Shown: positions 44,175-57,895, counted from the stretch's first letter. The stretch is DNA of 64,000 nt from Corinectria fuckeliana (GCA_019137255.1 WPDH01000092.1:164955-228954), one strand, 5' to 3'. Numbers and translations: made by a program. Notes: generated by a model from the letters alone, not told the origin.

Positions 44175-47100
44175 TTATAACCCCAAGGCGCCTGGACTTA
44201 GCAACGATGGAGCAGTGCTCTCTATAGCCTCTAGTCGTGATTGGCCCCACCTCGCCTCCTCGATAGGGGCCTGGCTGAAGTTCGTCACGATTCGTCCATT
44301 CTCGTCCAAAGTTGCGCCGACATTAGATATTGGAGTATATCGCTTTGTGTGCTCCACCTCTTGCTGGCTAACGCGTGCTTCATCTCGCGGGATCCATAAT
44401 GTTGGTTTTGGAAGCCACAGTTCTAGCGGTAGATAGGTCTTTCTTGTCCCTTCCATCAGGTACTCATCGGTTTGGAAGCTCTCTGAAGATATGACTTCAT
44501 GTCGGGATAGAAATTCCTCATGCAAATCTGGGAATAACCATCGAGTTCGAGCATCCGAAAACAATTGACGCTTCGTCCAGTTCCAGAAGTAGAATCTTCT
44601 CGCACAATACGCCAGGCCAAGCCCTTTTGCCTTCATCTCGTCTGTCGTTGTGCCGCTGCTTCTGAAATTTAATAAGAAGGATGACATGGTGAAGCCCGCC
44701 CCTTTGTTCTTTGCGTCGCTGGCCTCGTCGAAACCTTCTATTTCCCCCTCTTCTCTTTCCCCTTCCTCCGTGACTGCGTCGCCGAGGTTTCTCGCGCTTG
44801 GAGTTGGGTTTTCACTGGTCCCTTCCCCTTGGCTATCTTCTCGATATTTCTTCTCGTGCCATACGTTTTGAGGGACATCATGTAACAGCGGACTGATCGC
44901 CTCATTCAGTTCGAAGTGCACGATACCCGTGAGGACAACGAACAAGAACATCAAGGCCATCGGAACAAAGGCCGAGTTTAACCCCAATATCCCAACTAGG
45001 CATACCTCAGCCAGGTAAAGGCCAGTTACAAGCTGCAGCAACGCTTGTGGATAAAATAGTCCGTTACTGGTCAAGTCGCAATCAACCACGTAGATGAGAT
45101 TATACCTATACACCATTTTCAGGAAACACATCCCGCCTGCTGCAAATATTAGAATAAGAGGGGCAATAACAACGTAACAAAATGCTACAGACTTATGTTA
45201 GCTATCCCTCCTAGGCTGGCGCTCTCAATAGACATACCGATGACTCCCATATTAGTGATTCTAGGGAAAACAGTACCCCAACGCACTAGTCTCCTTCTGT
45301 TCCATTTTCGATATTGCATTCTTGGCGTGCGATTTTTCCGAACCAAAAAATAGTGTCGGCATAACTCAAGAATTGGGAAGACGCTTGAGGCGCCGTCGGC
45401 AAGGCATTGAATTAAAATGAAAGAAAAAAAGAAGGTCGAGGCCCTTGGAATGCTCTTCGCCAGGAGATCTTTGATGCTGAAAGGGTTCTGAAGTATATTT
45501 GGCAAAACTGAGGACACAGCTGATGTGAGTGTTGTGACGAGAAATACCTGCACGACTAGGAAGGCGAAATAAATCTTTTGTGTGAACAGCTCTACCATAG
45601 TCAGTGACAGAGCACTAGCCTGGATAGCGCAAACTTGACGAAAAGTTAGTATGAGAGGACAAGAAAAGAGTTTGGAGTGCTAAAGCAGTCTTACATCGTA
45701 GTAAAGCTGGAACGACACCAATCCACAGCGTCAATACCAAGGCAGACACAAATCCTTGAAGAAACCGAATCAGGTGCTTTGGAAGGTGCCTTGCCCAACC
45801 AAAAGAGGGCACTTCTTCACTCAAGAGCTCTATATTCGATATTGCGCTGATGGCTGCTGTTGGAAAGGACCAAAAGATAATGGCAACCACAATCAAGCAA
45901 AATATGAATATTATTCTGAAGGTGCGCTCTCGCCAGCCCATCCTCAAGGACTGCCATAATATCTCCTTTGGTCGTATTCTAAGGTGACGGCCCATCTGTA
46001 TTAGCCCATGATGGGCGAGATATTGATGTGCAGCATGTGCGTTTTCTTGAGTATCAAACTCGACAAAGGCAGCAGGCATCGTAGGTCTGCGTGCCCTACG
46101 AAGTTGACAACGTGACTTGAGGATTTGGGCGTTGATATCTTTCAGTCGAGAGCGCGCCCAGGTGATTGTGTCGGTTGAGCGTCCCAGTTGACGCCAAAGG
46201 CGGTGATGTGGTCTTGCTCCCACGGGTATCCATTGCGCTTCAGCTGACACTTCAACGTCTGGCAGTGAGGGGTCTAGTCCCAAGGGGTGATTTTTCTCGG
46301 CGTTGTTGTTTCTCAAATTTGAAGACGGCGTAATTGGTGATGAAGTTGATAGAGGCTTGAAACGCTGTTTGCGTGCCATGTTGGACTTGAGAATCAACTC
46401 AATCTCAGCCTTCTCTAGCTTTGCAGCAACTTTCTCTCTCTTCTTAATGAGGGCGGTCAGGGTCTTTGTGGTCCTCGGAATCCAAATGTGTTTGACAGCG
46501 TTACCGTACAGCCTTCGAAGGCAAGATTCGCTGAGATACCGGCTAGGAACATCTGTCAGAAGGATGGTCCTGGACGAAAGCTGTTGAGCATGATGTGGAG
46601 ATGAAACATATGCTAGACGTAGGTCAATGTAGTAAATACATTCTCGCACGATTATTAAAAGAACGAAGCCTGTGATTGTTAGCGTTTCTCGTTGTATCTT
46701 CCGAAACAATGACGTATATGCCTCACTGAACCACAAAACAGCCACAATCATGTGTGCATAGAAACTTCGACCTTCCGTGATGTTTCCAATAGTCAAGAGG
46801 TCGATCCCGTTCAGTCCTCCCCCTCTAGTGATATGCAGAGGGAACAAGACTGGCCATGCAATGCAACAGCCGACGACGAATATGGTGCGCAGAACCTTGA
46901 GGTATCGCAAGAAGAGGAAGCCATTCAGTGAGCAATGTGTCAGGATTAAGGTATCGGGAATATCGGAGAACGGTTTGATCCAATTCAAGATGCCATTAGG
47001 CGGAGGACATGGCATTCTATAGACGGTAGGTGAGCCTGCAATATTCCCACATACAGGACTATAGTGCGCGGGTATAATGGAGGTCGATTAACCGTGATGT

Positions 47101-47422
47101 CCTCAAGCCTGGCTGTGCTCGTGGCGCGTAGACACATGGACACCGGGGTCGCATGATCAAAAAGAACACAAGACATAGTATGCAATAGATACTCACCAGA
47201 GCGAGTGTTCCAACTAACGGGAGGAGGGATGAAATCCTCGAGGTCGAAGGGCTAAGGAAGTCTCCCTCCAGCGAGTCATTGCGATTGGAACCGACCCTAG
47301 AATCGTTTTCCTGATGCTAGTCAATTAATCCGGCTGCAAGTCCAAGTAAGTTTGAGGAAGCATGTACTTACTGCACCCAAACCCAGTCCTCGATGAGTCA
47401 ACCAATCATTTGCTGAATGCAT
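44175..47422 (-). CDS. OSCA/CSC1/TMEM63-like calcium-permeable channel
   Basis: The gene starts at 47422 (MHSANDWLTHRG), with a GTAAGT...CTAG intron joining exon 1 (47372-47422) to an exon from 47316 with the first membrane helix (SLLPLVGTLAL) and VYAPRAQPG. The large exon (to 45700) holds PPPNGILNWIKPF, SLNGFLFLRYLKVLR, TILLTDVPSRYLS, a coiled cytosolic loop and PKEILWQSL. The next begins ASALSLTMVELFTQ, and the last (to 44175) starts AFCYVVIAPLILIF with IYVVDCDLTSNGLFYPQAL, all family landmarks. The last join is clean. Two others are not: the frame between VYAPRAQPG and PPPNG meets a TAG, and the join near 45640-45705 is off by one base. The product would be a multi-pass osmosensing cation channel if those are annotation problems rather than lesions. 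Confidence 0.8.
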
Positions 47423-48105
47423 CACTGTAAGCTGCTTTTGGGATGGCAGTTGTGGTCTTGTAGTCTTTGTGCCTCCTCGAGGAGACAACTGGTTTCATCC
47501 TGAAAGTAGGATAAATTATCTTCTATATTTTAGTTTAATATAAACATAACAGGGCTATGTGTGGGGCATAAAGGCTGAGCAGTGGCTATGTTCAGGAAGG
47601 TTGAGACATTAGGCCTAAGTGCTAGCTGAACATAGTCTGGGTGCTAAGCCACTGTTCTTCCATCACTTTGTCACATTATTCGATCCAGTATTCGACTGGG
47701 TCGATCCATTCAATCGGCCCGTTGTGAGAGCTCATCAGGCCAGTGCCTAGATCTAGTCCCCGTGCCTTGATATCTTGCTTTGTTTCTTCTTCATTCTCTT
47801 CGAAGCCTCTAATCCATTCCTCTATGTTTCGGGTTATAGGAGCCTCTCATCTTGTGTAAGGGCAAGATTGCGGCCAGAAAGCTTGGATTCCGCCGGCAAA
47901 GCATTTGTCGACTGCTGATGACGACATGGTTTACAGTGGGACGAGACCTGGCGTGAACGCTGCTGGACATTCTGACACTCAGCAACTTACCAAAGACAAG
48001 CGACTTTTGCCATAACTGGTTGTCTCGGACCTACTCTTGGTCTTGGACGGTCTACAACCGGGGTGATCCAGATCTATATGGTGCAGTTTTCGGCAAGGAT
48101 TCACC
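47423..48105. other. Intergenic stretch
   Basis: Contains the presumed channel promoter. No recognisable gene. Confidence 0.5.
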
Positions 48106-48779
48106 TCAGTATGGAAGAAGGAAAAAGTCTTGGAATTCGAAGGCCGCATTGCAAATTGCCAGACCAAGTTGGTGTTGCGGCTGTTGGCCCGCCTCGAGGC
48201 CAAGCTAGACGAGCACCACTCAACACACGACACCCACCTGGAACGTTAGGAAACCAATGACAATAAGATAATGGAGGTCATAGCCTTCACACAACGGACT
48301 TTGTTGGCCAAATCAGATATATCAAAGACAGAGGTCGCCACTGTGCTCGTTCGTGACACTGGCGAATGGAGAGACAAGAGCTATGACAGAAAAGAATTGC
48401 AAGGAACACTACTGAGACGCTACCATGACACGCCGGGCGGCGATGGCGCTGTGTCACACTCGGAGCAGATGTTGACCTTGCGTGCGCCTACATCGCCTAG
48501 CAATCATCAACCGTCAATACAGGATCCATTAAGTATCCACGGCGTCATCCTGAAGTGCCTCCAGTTCCGCCACGTTTCAGACAGGTTCGAGATGGCAAAG
48601 AACCGACACAGCGAGACATCAACAGGATATGGCATAGCTCACCTGATCCGGAGCACAAGTGGTCAAAATTCTCTGAGCTCCTGACTTTAGACGGGCAGAT
48701 ATACTGGGTCAATGGGAATACTCTTCACTATATATCGCGGCGCCTCGGGACCAGGTGTTACGCCGGACTCAAGTCTTAA
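48106..48779 (+). pseudogene. NACHT/STAND receptor N-terminal relic lacking the P-loop
   Basis: The plus strand reads KEKVLEFEGRIANCQTKLVL and RLLARLEAKLDEHHSTHD, then a stop, IMEVIAFTQRTLLAK, EVATVLVRDTGEWRDKS, SIHGVILKCLQFRHVSDRF, a frame change, and RIWHSSPDPEHKWSKFSELL ending IYWVNGN. This is the order of the N-terminal helical domain and NACHT approach of many fungal STAND proteins, in which WVNGK is followed by AGSGKST. Here the P-loop and everything after it are missing, replaced by unrelated sequence to a stop at 48779. Intact relatives are immune-like, cell-death-related receptors. Confidence 0.75.
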
Positions 48780-49747
48780 GCACGCCCGTCGCCGGCTGAC
48801 TAAACAGGCGATAGATGTCATATTCTCCATAGTTGTCTAGGTCCGAAACATTAAGGAGAAGGTTGCCCGTGACTCAATGCCATGCAGCAACCCTTGTGCC
48901 GTATTGCCCATGGTCTTGACTTTGCCTTGGCTTAAAGAGAAATTTGATGCCCCTCCTAATGGTTAAAGTCGCGCCATCCTCCTCGCCATTGGCGTAGTTC
49001 ACCTCGCGCCTGTCCGTCCACGTCTGCTTGGGATGACGGCGGAGACCACTCCGACCTTAGTAGGCATGCAGGCAGGTTACACAACATCAAACCGGGCATG
49101 GTAGCCGTCATTTCAGGGAAAGAGCCACACAGTAGATGCTGCAATCATCGCCGAGGCCGATCATCTCCCTTCCGTATAGTTGTCGCCCAGCGCCAGCTCG
49201 TGTTACAGGTAGGCGGCAGGGGCAGTGCTGGGGCAGTGCCTGCGACACCGAAGCGCCGTGGCGCACTACTTAGACCGGCAATTTTATTGGATATCAACGG
49301 TACATGGACAATTCAATGGAACACTAAGGCAGTGTTAGATAATACTCATGTTCACGCGTTGGCTGGTGTCCGCCCTGACCCGCTTGCCAGTAAGTCATGC
49401 GCAGAGACGCACTTTGCCCGAGCCCAACAATGAGCAGCTTTAGGTAACAATTGGTGGGGTTGTAGTGCATGGGCAAGACGTAGCCGCGGCGTTTTCGTAT
49501 CTAATAAAAGCCTCCATCCGTCCAGCTAAATGGGCTGTAGCTCTTAGCGAGCTTTCCATGAGCCCTGCATATGCCTAAAACGGCAAACGCTGCGCCATGA
49601 AATCCGTTGTTGCCTGGTGATCCTAATGCATTGTCGACTGCGTATAGCTGTGCCATGTGGTACTGATAGCGCCATCAGCGTGTCTAGCTGGCATCAGGCC
49701 ACATTCCTTCTTCCTCTTCCGTTAACTAATGCTGCCTTAAAACTACC
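48780..49747. other. Stretch without recognised genes
   Basis: Moderate GC. Frames at 49098-49433 and others carry no motif and may be debris of the STAND gene. Confidence 0.4.
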
Positions 49748-49925
49748 ATGCCGCGAGTCATGCGACCCAAGTTGCCGCTTAGAAAGCCTCGAAGCCGCGT
49801 GAGGGGGGGACTAGCGTTCATCTTCGTGGACACAGCCGGCGCTTCCTTGACTGGGCCTGAAAAGAATGATATAAAGACTATTATCAGGCTGCAGGCTGTA
49901 AGATCAGGACGCACCTGTTGCTGGG
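49748..49925 (+). pseudogene. N-terminal relic of a fungal transcription-factor-like protein
   Basis: From ATG the frame reads LAFIFVDTAGASLTGPEKND followed by IIRLQAVRSGR. This resembles the FxFVNxxxP...RSHVxxxxR pattern near the N-terminus of many fungal-specific transcription-factor proteins (PF11951-containing). It ends where the AT-rich block begins and no downstream domain is recognisable, so it is at most a stub. Confidence 0.35.
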
Positions 49926-50219
49926 ATGAAAGCGCGAACCAGAAAGATGTTAGACATATAACGCTTTGTAAGTGGGTTTAACAGGCTGAATTTCAGGTGA
50001 TTTAATCACAGGAAAGTAGATAATAATAATCACATAGAAATATACAGATAAAAGCTAGAATTTTATATTTAATATATATTTCTTTTATATTTTTATTAGA
50101 TTCTCCTCTTTATATAAATATATAAAGATATTTTTAGTATATTTAATTTCCTTTTAGTTTTAAAGCTATAAGAAAAGAGATATAAGTAGGTTAAGACTTT
50201 CTAGGGACTTATATAAGTC

Positions 50220-50452
50220 TTAGCAGTAGAAAATTCACTTTGGGTAATTAGTGGGCTACACTTAAAGGCTTAGTAGTGAATAATTTAAATTAGGTAATTA
50301 GTAGGTTACTAAAAGGCTTAGTAGTAAATAATTAAATATAGTAATTAGTAGGTTACTAAAAGGCTTAGTAGTGAATAATTAAATATAGTAATTAGTAGGT
50401 TACTAAAAGGCTTAGTAGTAAACAANNTATAGTAATTAGTAGGTTACTAAAA
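50220..50452. repeat. Tandem array of a 47-48-base unit
   Basis: GGCTTAGTAGT starts at 50267, 50315, 50362 and 50409, each followed by an AATAATTAAATATAGTAATT-like run and GTAGGTTACTAAAA. A degenerate copy precedes at about 50220. The array is interrupted by two N. Confidence 0.85.
50426..50427. other. Two ambiguous bases (NN)
   Basis: Two N lie inside the fourth copy of the 47-base tandem unit, indicating an unresolved assembly position. Copy number here may be wrong. Confidence 0.95.
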
Positions 50453-50468
50453 ATAAGCTATACTAAAT

Positions 50469-50560
50469 AACCTAGCCACACTTAAGAACCTAGCCACACT
50501 TAAAAACCTAGCTATACTTAAGAACCTAGCCACACTTAAGAACCTAGCTATATTACCTTA
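50469..50560. repeat. Tandem array of an 18-base unit, five copies
   Basis: CCTAGC starts at 50471, 50489, 50507, 50525 and 50543. Units read AACCTAGCCACACTTAAG or AACCTAGCTATACTTAAG; the differences are C to T at CpA positions. Confidence 0.85.
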
Positions 50561-50872
50561 TAACTTAACTACTAATATAACTTTAGCTAGATAAAAGTCT
50601 CTTAATAATATAAAATTATACTTTAAATATAAACTTATTCTCCTTTATATATAGTATTTATAGTAATTTTCCTAGGATTTTTTAGGTACTTATTCTCTCT
50701 ATTTTCTTAATTTATATATATTTCTTATTAATATAATATTAACTTTATAAATAATTATCTAGAACTTAGTTAATATTAGTTCTTATAGGCATTCTTAAGA
50801 ATTATATCTTAATACTATTATATTAAAATTTCTACTTCTTACTTTATATTTATTCTTATTATAATTTTAAAG

Positions 50873-50938
50873 TAGCCTTTAGGAATAACTATTAAGAATT
50901 ATTAATATTTATTTTCTAATAACTATTCCTAAAGGCTA
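50873..50938. repeat. Dispersed palindrome, copy 1
   Basis: Arms TAGCCTTTAGGAATAACTAT.. (50873-50894) and ..TAACTATTCCTAAAGGCTA (50917-50938); 22-base arms with two mismatches, both transitions. Confidence 0.8.
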
Positions 50939-53900
50939 CCCCTATATATTCTTCTCTTATTATAACTAATTTACCTTATATAAAATATAGCTTAGTATTT
51001 TATTTTAACTTTTTTTTTATTATATAATAGTCTAACTAATAAGTAACTATAATAGTATTACTATATAAGAAATAAGACTAACTAGTAATTTAGTAAACTC
51101 TAACTAAAAAGTAAGCTATTATCTAAAAGTATAATTATATATATTATTACTATTAATAAACCCTTATATTATAAATAATATATAAACCTTTTACTAATTT
51201 TATTTAGTTTAAATATTTAATATTAATACTCTTATATATCTTATCTACTACTAATAATATTACTAGACTTTATATCTATTTACTACTTAATATTCTAACT
51301 AATTCTCCTATTTATTCTAACCCTAACCTAGCTATATATAAGCTAGTAATAATATACTCTCTAATATTTACCTCTAATATAACTATACTTTCTTAATATA
51401 AAGAAAATACTACTAAAATATCTATATAGGTATACCTTTTATCTCTTATAAATACTACTAAAAATATATATCTTAATTACTTATCTTATATAAATTCTAA
51501 GGTAAATAGTAGTCTTAGTAATAATACCTCTATTAAATATATACTATAAAATAATCACTTAATACTTATAAAAGAGATATAGCTTAATAAGAAAGTAGAT
51601 TCTATAAGAAAGAATATTAAGAAACACCTAAAGATATATAGTACTAGTATAATAAAAGAGTACTTATTAGATAATTTAAATAGTAATAGTAACTTTTTTA
51701 GTATCTTACTAATATACTAGATTTATAATACTTTAGCTCTACTTTTATCTCTTATACTAACTAGCTTATAATTTAATAGCTTTCTCTCTTATAATAATAA
51801 AAAGCTAGATAATATATAGACTATACCTATAAGAGCTATCTAAAAAAGTATAAAAGATACCTTAGATAGTACTAATACTAAGCTAGATAGTATTACACTT
51901 TATAAGCTTTTTACCTTTAAGTAGAAATAACTTATTAGCTACTTTATATAAGACTATAAGTATAAATATAAGAATAAGATTAGAATCACTTAGAATAGTA
52001 TAAAAATATATAATTAGTACTATTTTATAGTAGATATCTAGTATGTACTTAAGGGTAGTAATACCTAAGATACTTAGCTCTTATATATCCTAAATATACT
52101 AAAAGACCTTCTTAATCTTATCTTATATAACTAGATACTTAGTATAAATACTAATAGGTCTAAAAATATTAGTTATATATATTATACTATATTTAAGAGG
52201 TTTTTTAACCTAGATATACTATTACTATAACTCTACTTATACTTATACTACTTAGTTAACCTAAAAACTATAATAATAGTAATTAACTATATATTTAATA
52301 TTAATAGCTTATATTACTTCTCTTAAAGTCTTACTATAGTATAATCTACCCTCTAGTAGTATCTTACTATATAAGTAATTTTTAACCTTATAGATAATAT
52401 TTACCTTAGTATTTTTATATACTAGGCAGAAAATACTATTCTCTTATAAATAAGCTTACTATTTAGCTAGCTAGTTACTATAAAGCCTATCTATTAGGTT
52501 TTTAACTACTACTTTAGGCGTATTACTAGGCTTACTAATATATATATATAGATATTCTTTTCTGCTTTATATTAAGATAAACTAACTAACCTAGTTAGAT
52601 ATATCTACTTACTAATTAAGTAGTTTATATACTAGACTAATAAGATTATACTCCTATTTATATAAGGTGTTATTAATAATAGTAATATATTATAGTATAT
52701 CTTCTGCTCTTATATAGTAGCTTTAACTAATTTAATAACTATCTATAAAAATAAGACTACTTCTATTATAGTACTAAAAAGAGTAGTTAGTAAGACTACT
52801 CTAGTAGTTCCTAGGGGATATTTAGCCCACTCTAAGATAATCTATTATAATATATAGCCTATCTACCTAAGAGCTATATAAACTTAGATCTAAGCCTAAG
52901 CTGCTAAGTTTCCTATATACTAAGATATATACCTCTTCTTATTATCTAAGAATACTAAGCTTATATATCTTATATCTACTCTTAAATATACTATAAATTA
53001 CTAGAAAAACTAGTAAGATAAGATAATTAATAAAACCTATATTAACTCTAATAATACTTATCTTAATATCAGCTAATAGTATACCTCTTATTTATTAGGT
53101 GCTTTTACTTATAATAGCCTACTATAAAGAAAGTACTGTCTTAATATATTTTATAATATCTACTAGTTATAAAACTATAACTATAACAGGCTAGGCCTAG
53201 ACTAGAAGCTATACTTATAAAAGAATAAGTACTCTTAGGTTATACTTTATAATACTATATATATAACTCTTATATATAGAGTATATAGTAGAAAGCTATA
53301 ATAAGGCCTTATATATATATAGTATTATAATCTTATTAAGGTCTTATTTAATACTACTAAAAAGTACTTATTTTACTCTTAGATAATTAAGTTTTTAGCT
53401 CTTAATTTAGTATATCTTATTAATTAAGGTAAAAGCACTTAAGGCCTTAACTAGTATATTTTAACTATTATTATAAGGTACTAGCTTAGTAAGCTTTATA
53501 TCTATTATAATATTCTAGATATAGCGCCTAATAATACTACCCCTCTTATAAGTAGTGTCTAAGCAGAGGATAAGATCTTTTTAACCCTTCTCTACTAGAT
53601 TATCTAATATTATGCTTAGTAACTCTTTATAGCTAACCTAACTAAGAAGGTGCTATATTTTGCTATTATCTTAGCTAATATAGCTAGATTCTTATAGGCT
53701 TTTATTAACTGTTACTACTTTCTTTTTAAATACTTATACTTAGCTATTTTAACTAAGTTCTCTCTTCTAGAGATAGTTATTATAATTATAGCTTTATATA
53801 GCTTATATTTTTTATACTCCTCTACTCTTATTATAAAAGAGACCTTACTATAAGGTGATTACTAGACTATAAAGTAGTATAAAAATACTTAGGTAGGTAA

Positions 53901-56900
53901 GAGAATAGTACTTATAGTTAAGTATAAAAGGCTTAAAATAAGCACTAGATTTACTACTTATAGCTTTAGCTAGTAGAAACTAGGTAAATTTAACTAAGAT
54001 GTTATATACTTTTATAAAGCTGTTAGAGAGTGGATTATAGTATATAATAGTATACTATATAATAACTATAAGTAGTAATAAAAGATCCTTAAGAATATAT
54101 ATAATATAAGCTTTTGCTTATAATAAGCTAAGATATAAATTAAGAAGTTTTATATTCTTAAATAGCCTAAAGTAAGGCTATTTTAGTATAAATACCTACA
54201 CTTTATAGTAATTAACTTATTTTAGCAGGATATTTAGTATAAGGTATATAAGTCTAGCTACTAGGTTAAAAAAAGTAATATTATAGACTAGATACTAGCT
54301 AACTTTTCTAATAAGAGGCTACTTATATTTTGCTATAATATTATAGTAAATATATTTTATAACTAATATATAGTTATAAATAATATAGTACTATATTATA
54401 TTATAAGTAATAAGATATATAGTTATAATCTATATAACCTTTTTAATAACCTTTTTACCTTTTAGGCTTTAAAAAGTAGTCTTATAGTATAAAAGAGATA
54501 AGTATATAAACTGTTTTATATAATAGTCTATTAGAGCTATAAGCTTATCTGTTAGACTTTTAGCCTCTAAGTAGCTTATAACTAGTATAAGAAGCTTTAT
54601 ATTCTTATTACTATTATATACTAAGTACTACTATAGCTAATAATAAACAGGTTTATTAGTATAACTAAGATAGTAATAAGCTAGAGATTAGAAAGGAGAT
54701 ATATATAGGTATTAATAATATATAGGCTTTTTAAAACCCTATTTAGCAGCTTATACTCTTTCTGCCTTATAGTATAAATCCTAGCTATAAGTATAGATAA
54801 TTATATAATTAGTACTTACTTACTAACTTAAACTACTTACCCCTATTATAAAACTTAGTAATCTAGATATAAGTAAATAAACCTTAAGGATAATAAAAAG
54901 TCTTACTTCTACTAGGCTAAGTAAGACCTAATTAGGGTAATAAGAGTAGCTATCTAGCTTAATAAGCTTAAGATTAAAAGAGAGTATATTCTTACTATAA
55001 GTTAAGATTAGATAAATTACCTTATAATTAAGAAGAGGTTCTTAGTATACTTTTATCTTATTATCTAGATATAAAATACTACTACTAATAAACTAGAGGG
55101 TATATTTTATAAGCTTATTAGTAACTTAATAGGTATAGTTAAGAGATAGATACTATTAAATCTAGTAGAGATTACTAGAGGGTTATACTTAGGGTAATAT
55201 ACTATAAATATTATAAGAGTAGGGTAAATAGTAAGACAGGTAGGTAAGAAATAATACAAAAAAGAAATAAGATATACTACTCTTAACTAAGTATAATAGT
55301 TAGAGTAGAAACCTAGACTTATATTATTACTAGTAACCTAATAAAAAATAGAAAAGATAATAAGTCTTATCTCTAAAGATAAGTTTAAGAAAGAGTCTTA
55401 TTATAATTATAATATAAGTAAGAGGCTATAAAAATAAAACATATAAGTACTAGATAATAGTAATATAGTATATAATAGTAATATATTATTTTACCCTCCT
55501 AAAAGAGTTAGATAATAGATATAAAAGAGTTAAAGATAGTAAGAGAGAATAGCTTAAAGGGTAAAGTATATACTAATAGGAATATAAGGTAGTATTTAAA
55601 AATAGTTATTAAGAAAATTACTTAACTCTTAAATAACTAAGACCTTAAGGCCTAAGTCTACTTTAAGTGCTCTTAGAGTTAAAAAGGTAGAGAGGGGAAA
55701 TAAAGCTAGACAGGTAAAGATAGAAAGAGATTAGGTAATAGTAATACCTCTAAGGGTATTAAGAGAGCTCTAGATCTTAGAGCTATTAATTAAGCGGGTA
55801 AGATTAGCCTATAAGATAATACTATAAGGCAGGAGAAAGTTATACTTATAGGCTAAGAGCTAGGTAGTAATACTATAAATCTAGTTAAGAGTCTTAAAGG
55901 TAGATAAGATTTAAGTGGGAAATTAACTAAGGTAGCTACTAGGAGTAAGCTAGAGAAGGTTAAGAAGGTTAAGAAAGGTAATAAAAGAGGTCTTAATACT
56001 AGTAATATTACAGAAAGTAGTAATAAGCTTATTATTACTAGTCTTAGTATTATAAATAATAAGAGGACTATAATACTAAGTATAGTAGTAACTATAAAGC
56101 TTACTCTTACTAGTATAAAGCTTCTTAGTACTCTTAGCCTTTTTAATTTTAGTACTAAGACTACTAGAGAGGGAAAGAGAGAGAGGGCTAAAATCTTAAA
56201 ATTAGAATATAATATACTAGATAAAAGGAGTAATAAGAGCTAGCTAAGATAGGAAATAAGAATAAAAAGGGTTTATTAGGCTTAAGATAGGCTATAAGAT
56301 TAAAGTGTAAACTATAAGAAATATAATATTTACTATAGTAAGTATGTTTTTAAAACCTTATATATATAAAGCTTTATATAGAATCCCTACTAGTAGTAGA
56401 TACTAATTAAGATAAACCTAAACTAAATTATAAAATAAGAGTAACTATATATATTATGCTCTTTAAGAATAGTTATTAAGAAAACACTTATAGCCTATAA
56501 GGCAGCCTTTAGGAATAGTTGCTAAGAAATACCTTATATTAACTCTAATTTAGTGCTAGTCTTATACTAACCCTAATCTGCTACTATTACTTGTATTTAA
56601 TAATAGTAGCTAGAGGGTAGTAAATATATAAATATATAAATATATAATAGTAGAATTAAAGCTATAAAATCTTAACCTCCCTACTTTTTTTCTTTCTTCT
56701 TTCTCTTTATAACTTACTAACTAACTAACTTAGGTAAGTACTTCTAATCTTAATAGTTATTTCTAGACTCTACTAAACCTAACTCTACTAAACCTAACTC
56801 TAACTTTAAATCTAACTTTAAATCTTACTTTTTACTTATTTCTTACCTTCTTTTTCTAACAACTATTTTTAGATATAATATTTACTATATTTTCTCTATC

Positions 56901-56942
56901 TAACTCTTTTCTCTTATAAATTTTATTACCTTATAATAAGAT

Positions 56943-56994
56943 AGCCTCTAAGAATAGTTATTAGGGATAATCTTAACAGTTATTCTTAAATACT
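56943..56994. repeat. Dispersed palindrome, copy 2
   Basis: Twenty-one-base arms around AAGAATAGTTATTA and TAACAGTTATTCTT with a short spacer; all mismatches but one are transitions. Confidence 0.7.
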
Positions 56995-57782
56995 ACCTAT
57001 ATAACCCTCTAGACTATACTACTAATACTAGTTTTTAGCCTCTTTTTATTATACTCTATCTAACTACTTAAGAAACAAATAACTAAATAACTAACTATAT
57101 AAACTAATCTTATATAAGTTACTTATTAAGTATATTAGGTAAAAATAACACCTTAGGTAAAAAAAGAAAGAAGCTTTTAGCCTAAAGGCTTAAGACTATA
57201 AGAAAGACCTTACTGTAAAATACTAAAAGAAAGGCCTTAAAGTCTATAAAACTTAGTAAGATAATCTCTTCTACTTATACCTATCTTTCTAGTAGTAAAG
57301 CTAACTATAATATAGTCCTACTATTCTTATTATTCTCCTAATAAGATAAGAATAATATATACTTACTAGAAGAGATACTAAAACTATAAGCTAACCCTCT
57401 AACTAAACCTATACCTAAAGATAAGAAAGAAGCTATAGTTAGCCTAAAGGACTCTCTTAATATTAACTAAACTATAAACCTTATAAGCTATAAATAAAAA
57501 ACAGAATATACTATTCTTACTATTTAGTATCTTTATACTTATATTAAGTAGTTTAAGTTTGTTTATTACCTACTAGTAGCTAGTAGTAAAAAGATACTAA
57601 ATAATAATATTATAATATAAGATATATAAGCTTATAATCACTTAAAACATACTTATCTCTTTAGGGCTAAAAAGCTACTAGAGAATAAGATAATATAAAT
57701 AGCCTACTTAGGATTTAAGTATATATATATCTTATTTTACTTTTAGGATATTACTTATAAGTACTCTCTTTTCTTTTATATT

Positions 57783-57855
57783 AGCTTAAGATAGTATCTA
57801 AAAATAGTTATTAGTATCTAATCTTAATAGTTATTCCTAGATATTATCTTAAGCT
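57783..57855. repeat. Dispersed palindrome, copy 3 (longest, 73 bases)
   Basis: Perfect outer arms AGCTTAAGATA and TATCTTAAGCT enclose the family core. Inner arm mismatches are all transitions. Confidence 0.85.
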
Positions 57856-57895
57856 TTTTTTCTCTTTTTTTCTTTTGCCTAAATAACTAGGCGGG

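Noticed and set aside
47000..47210. Intron starting at the strong GTGAGT near 47207 in the channel gene
   Set aside because: The sequence after it reads as a membrane helix followed by VYAPR, a family landmark, so it is coding; the disruption lies further downstream.
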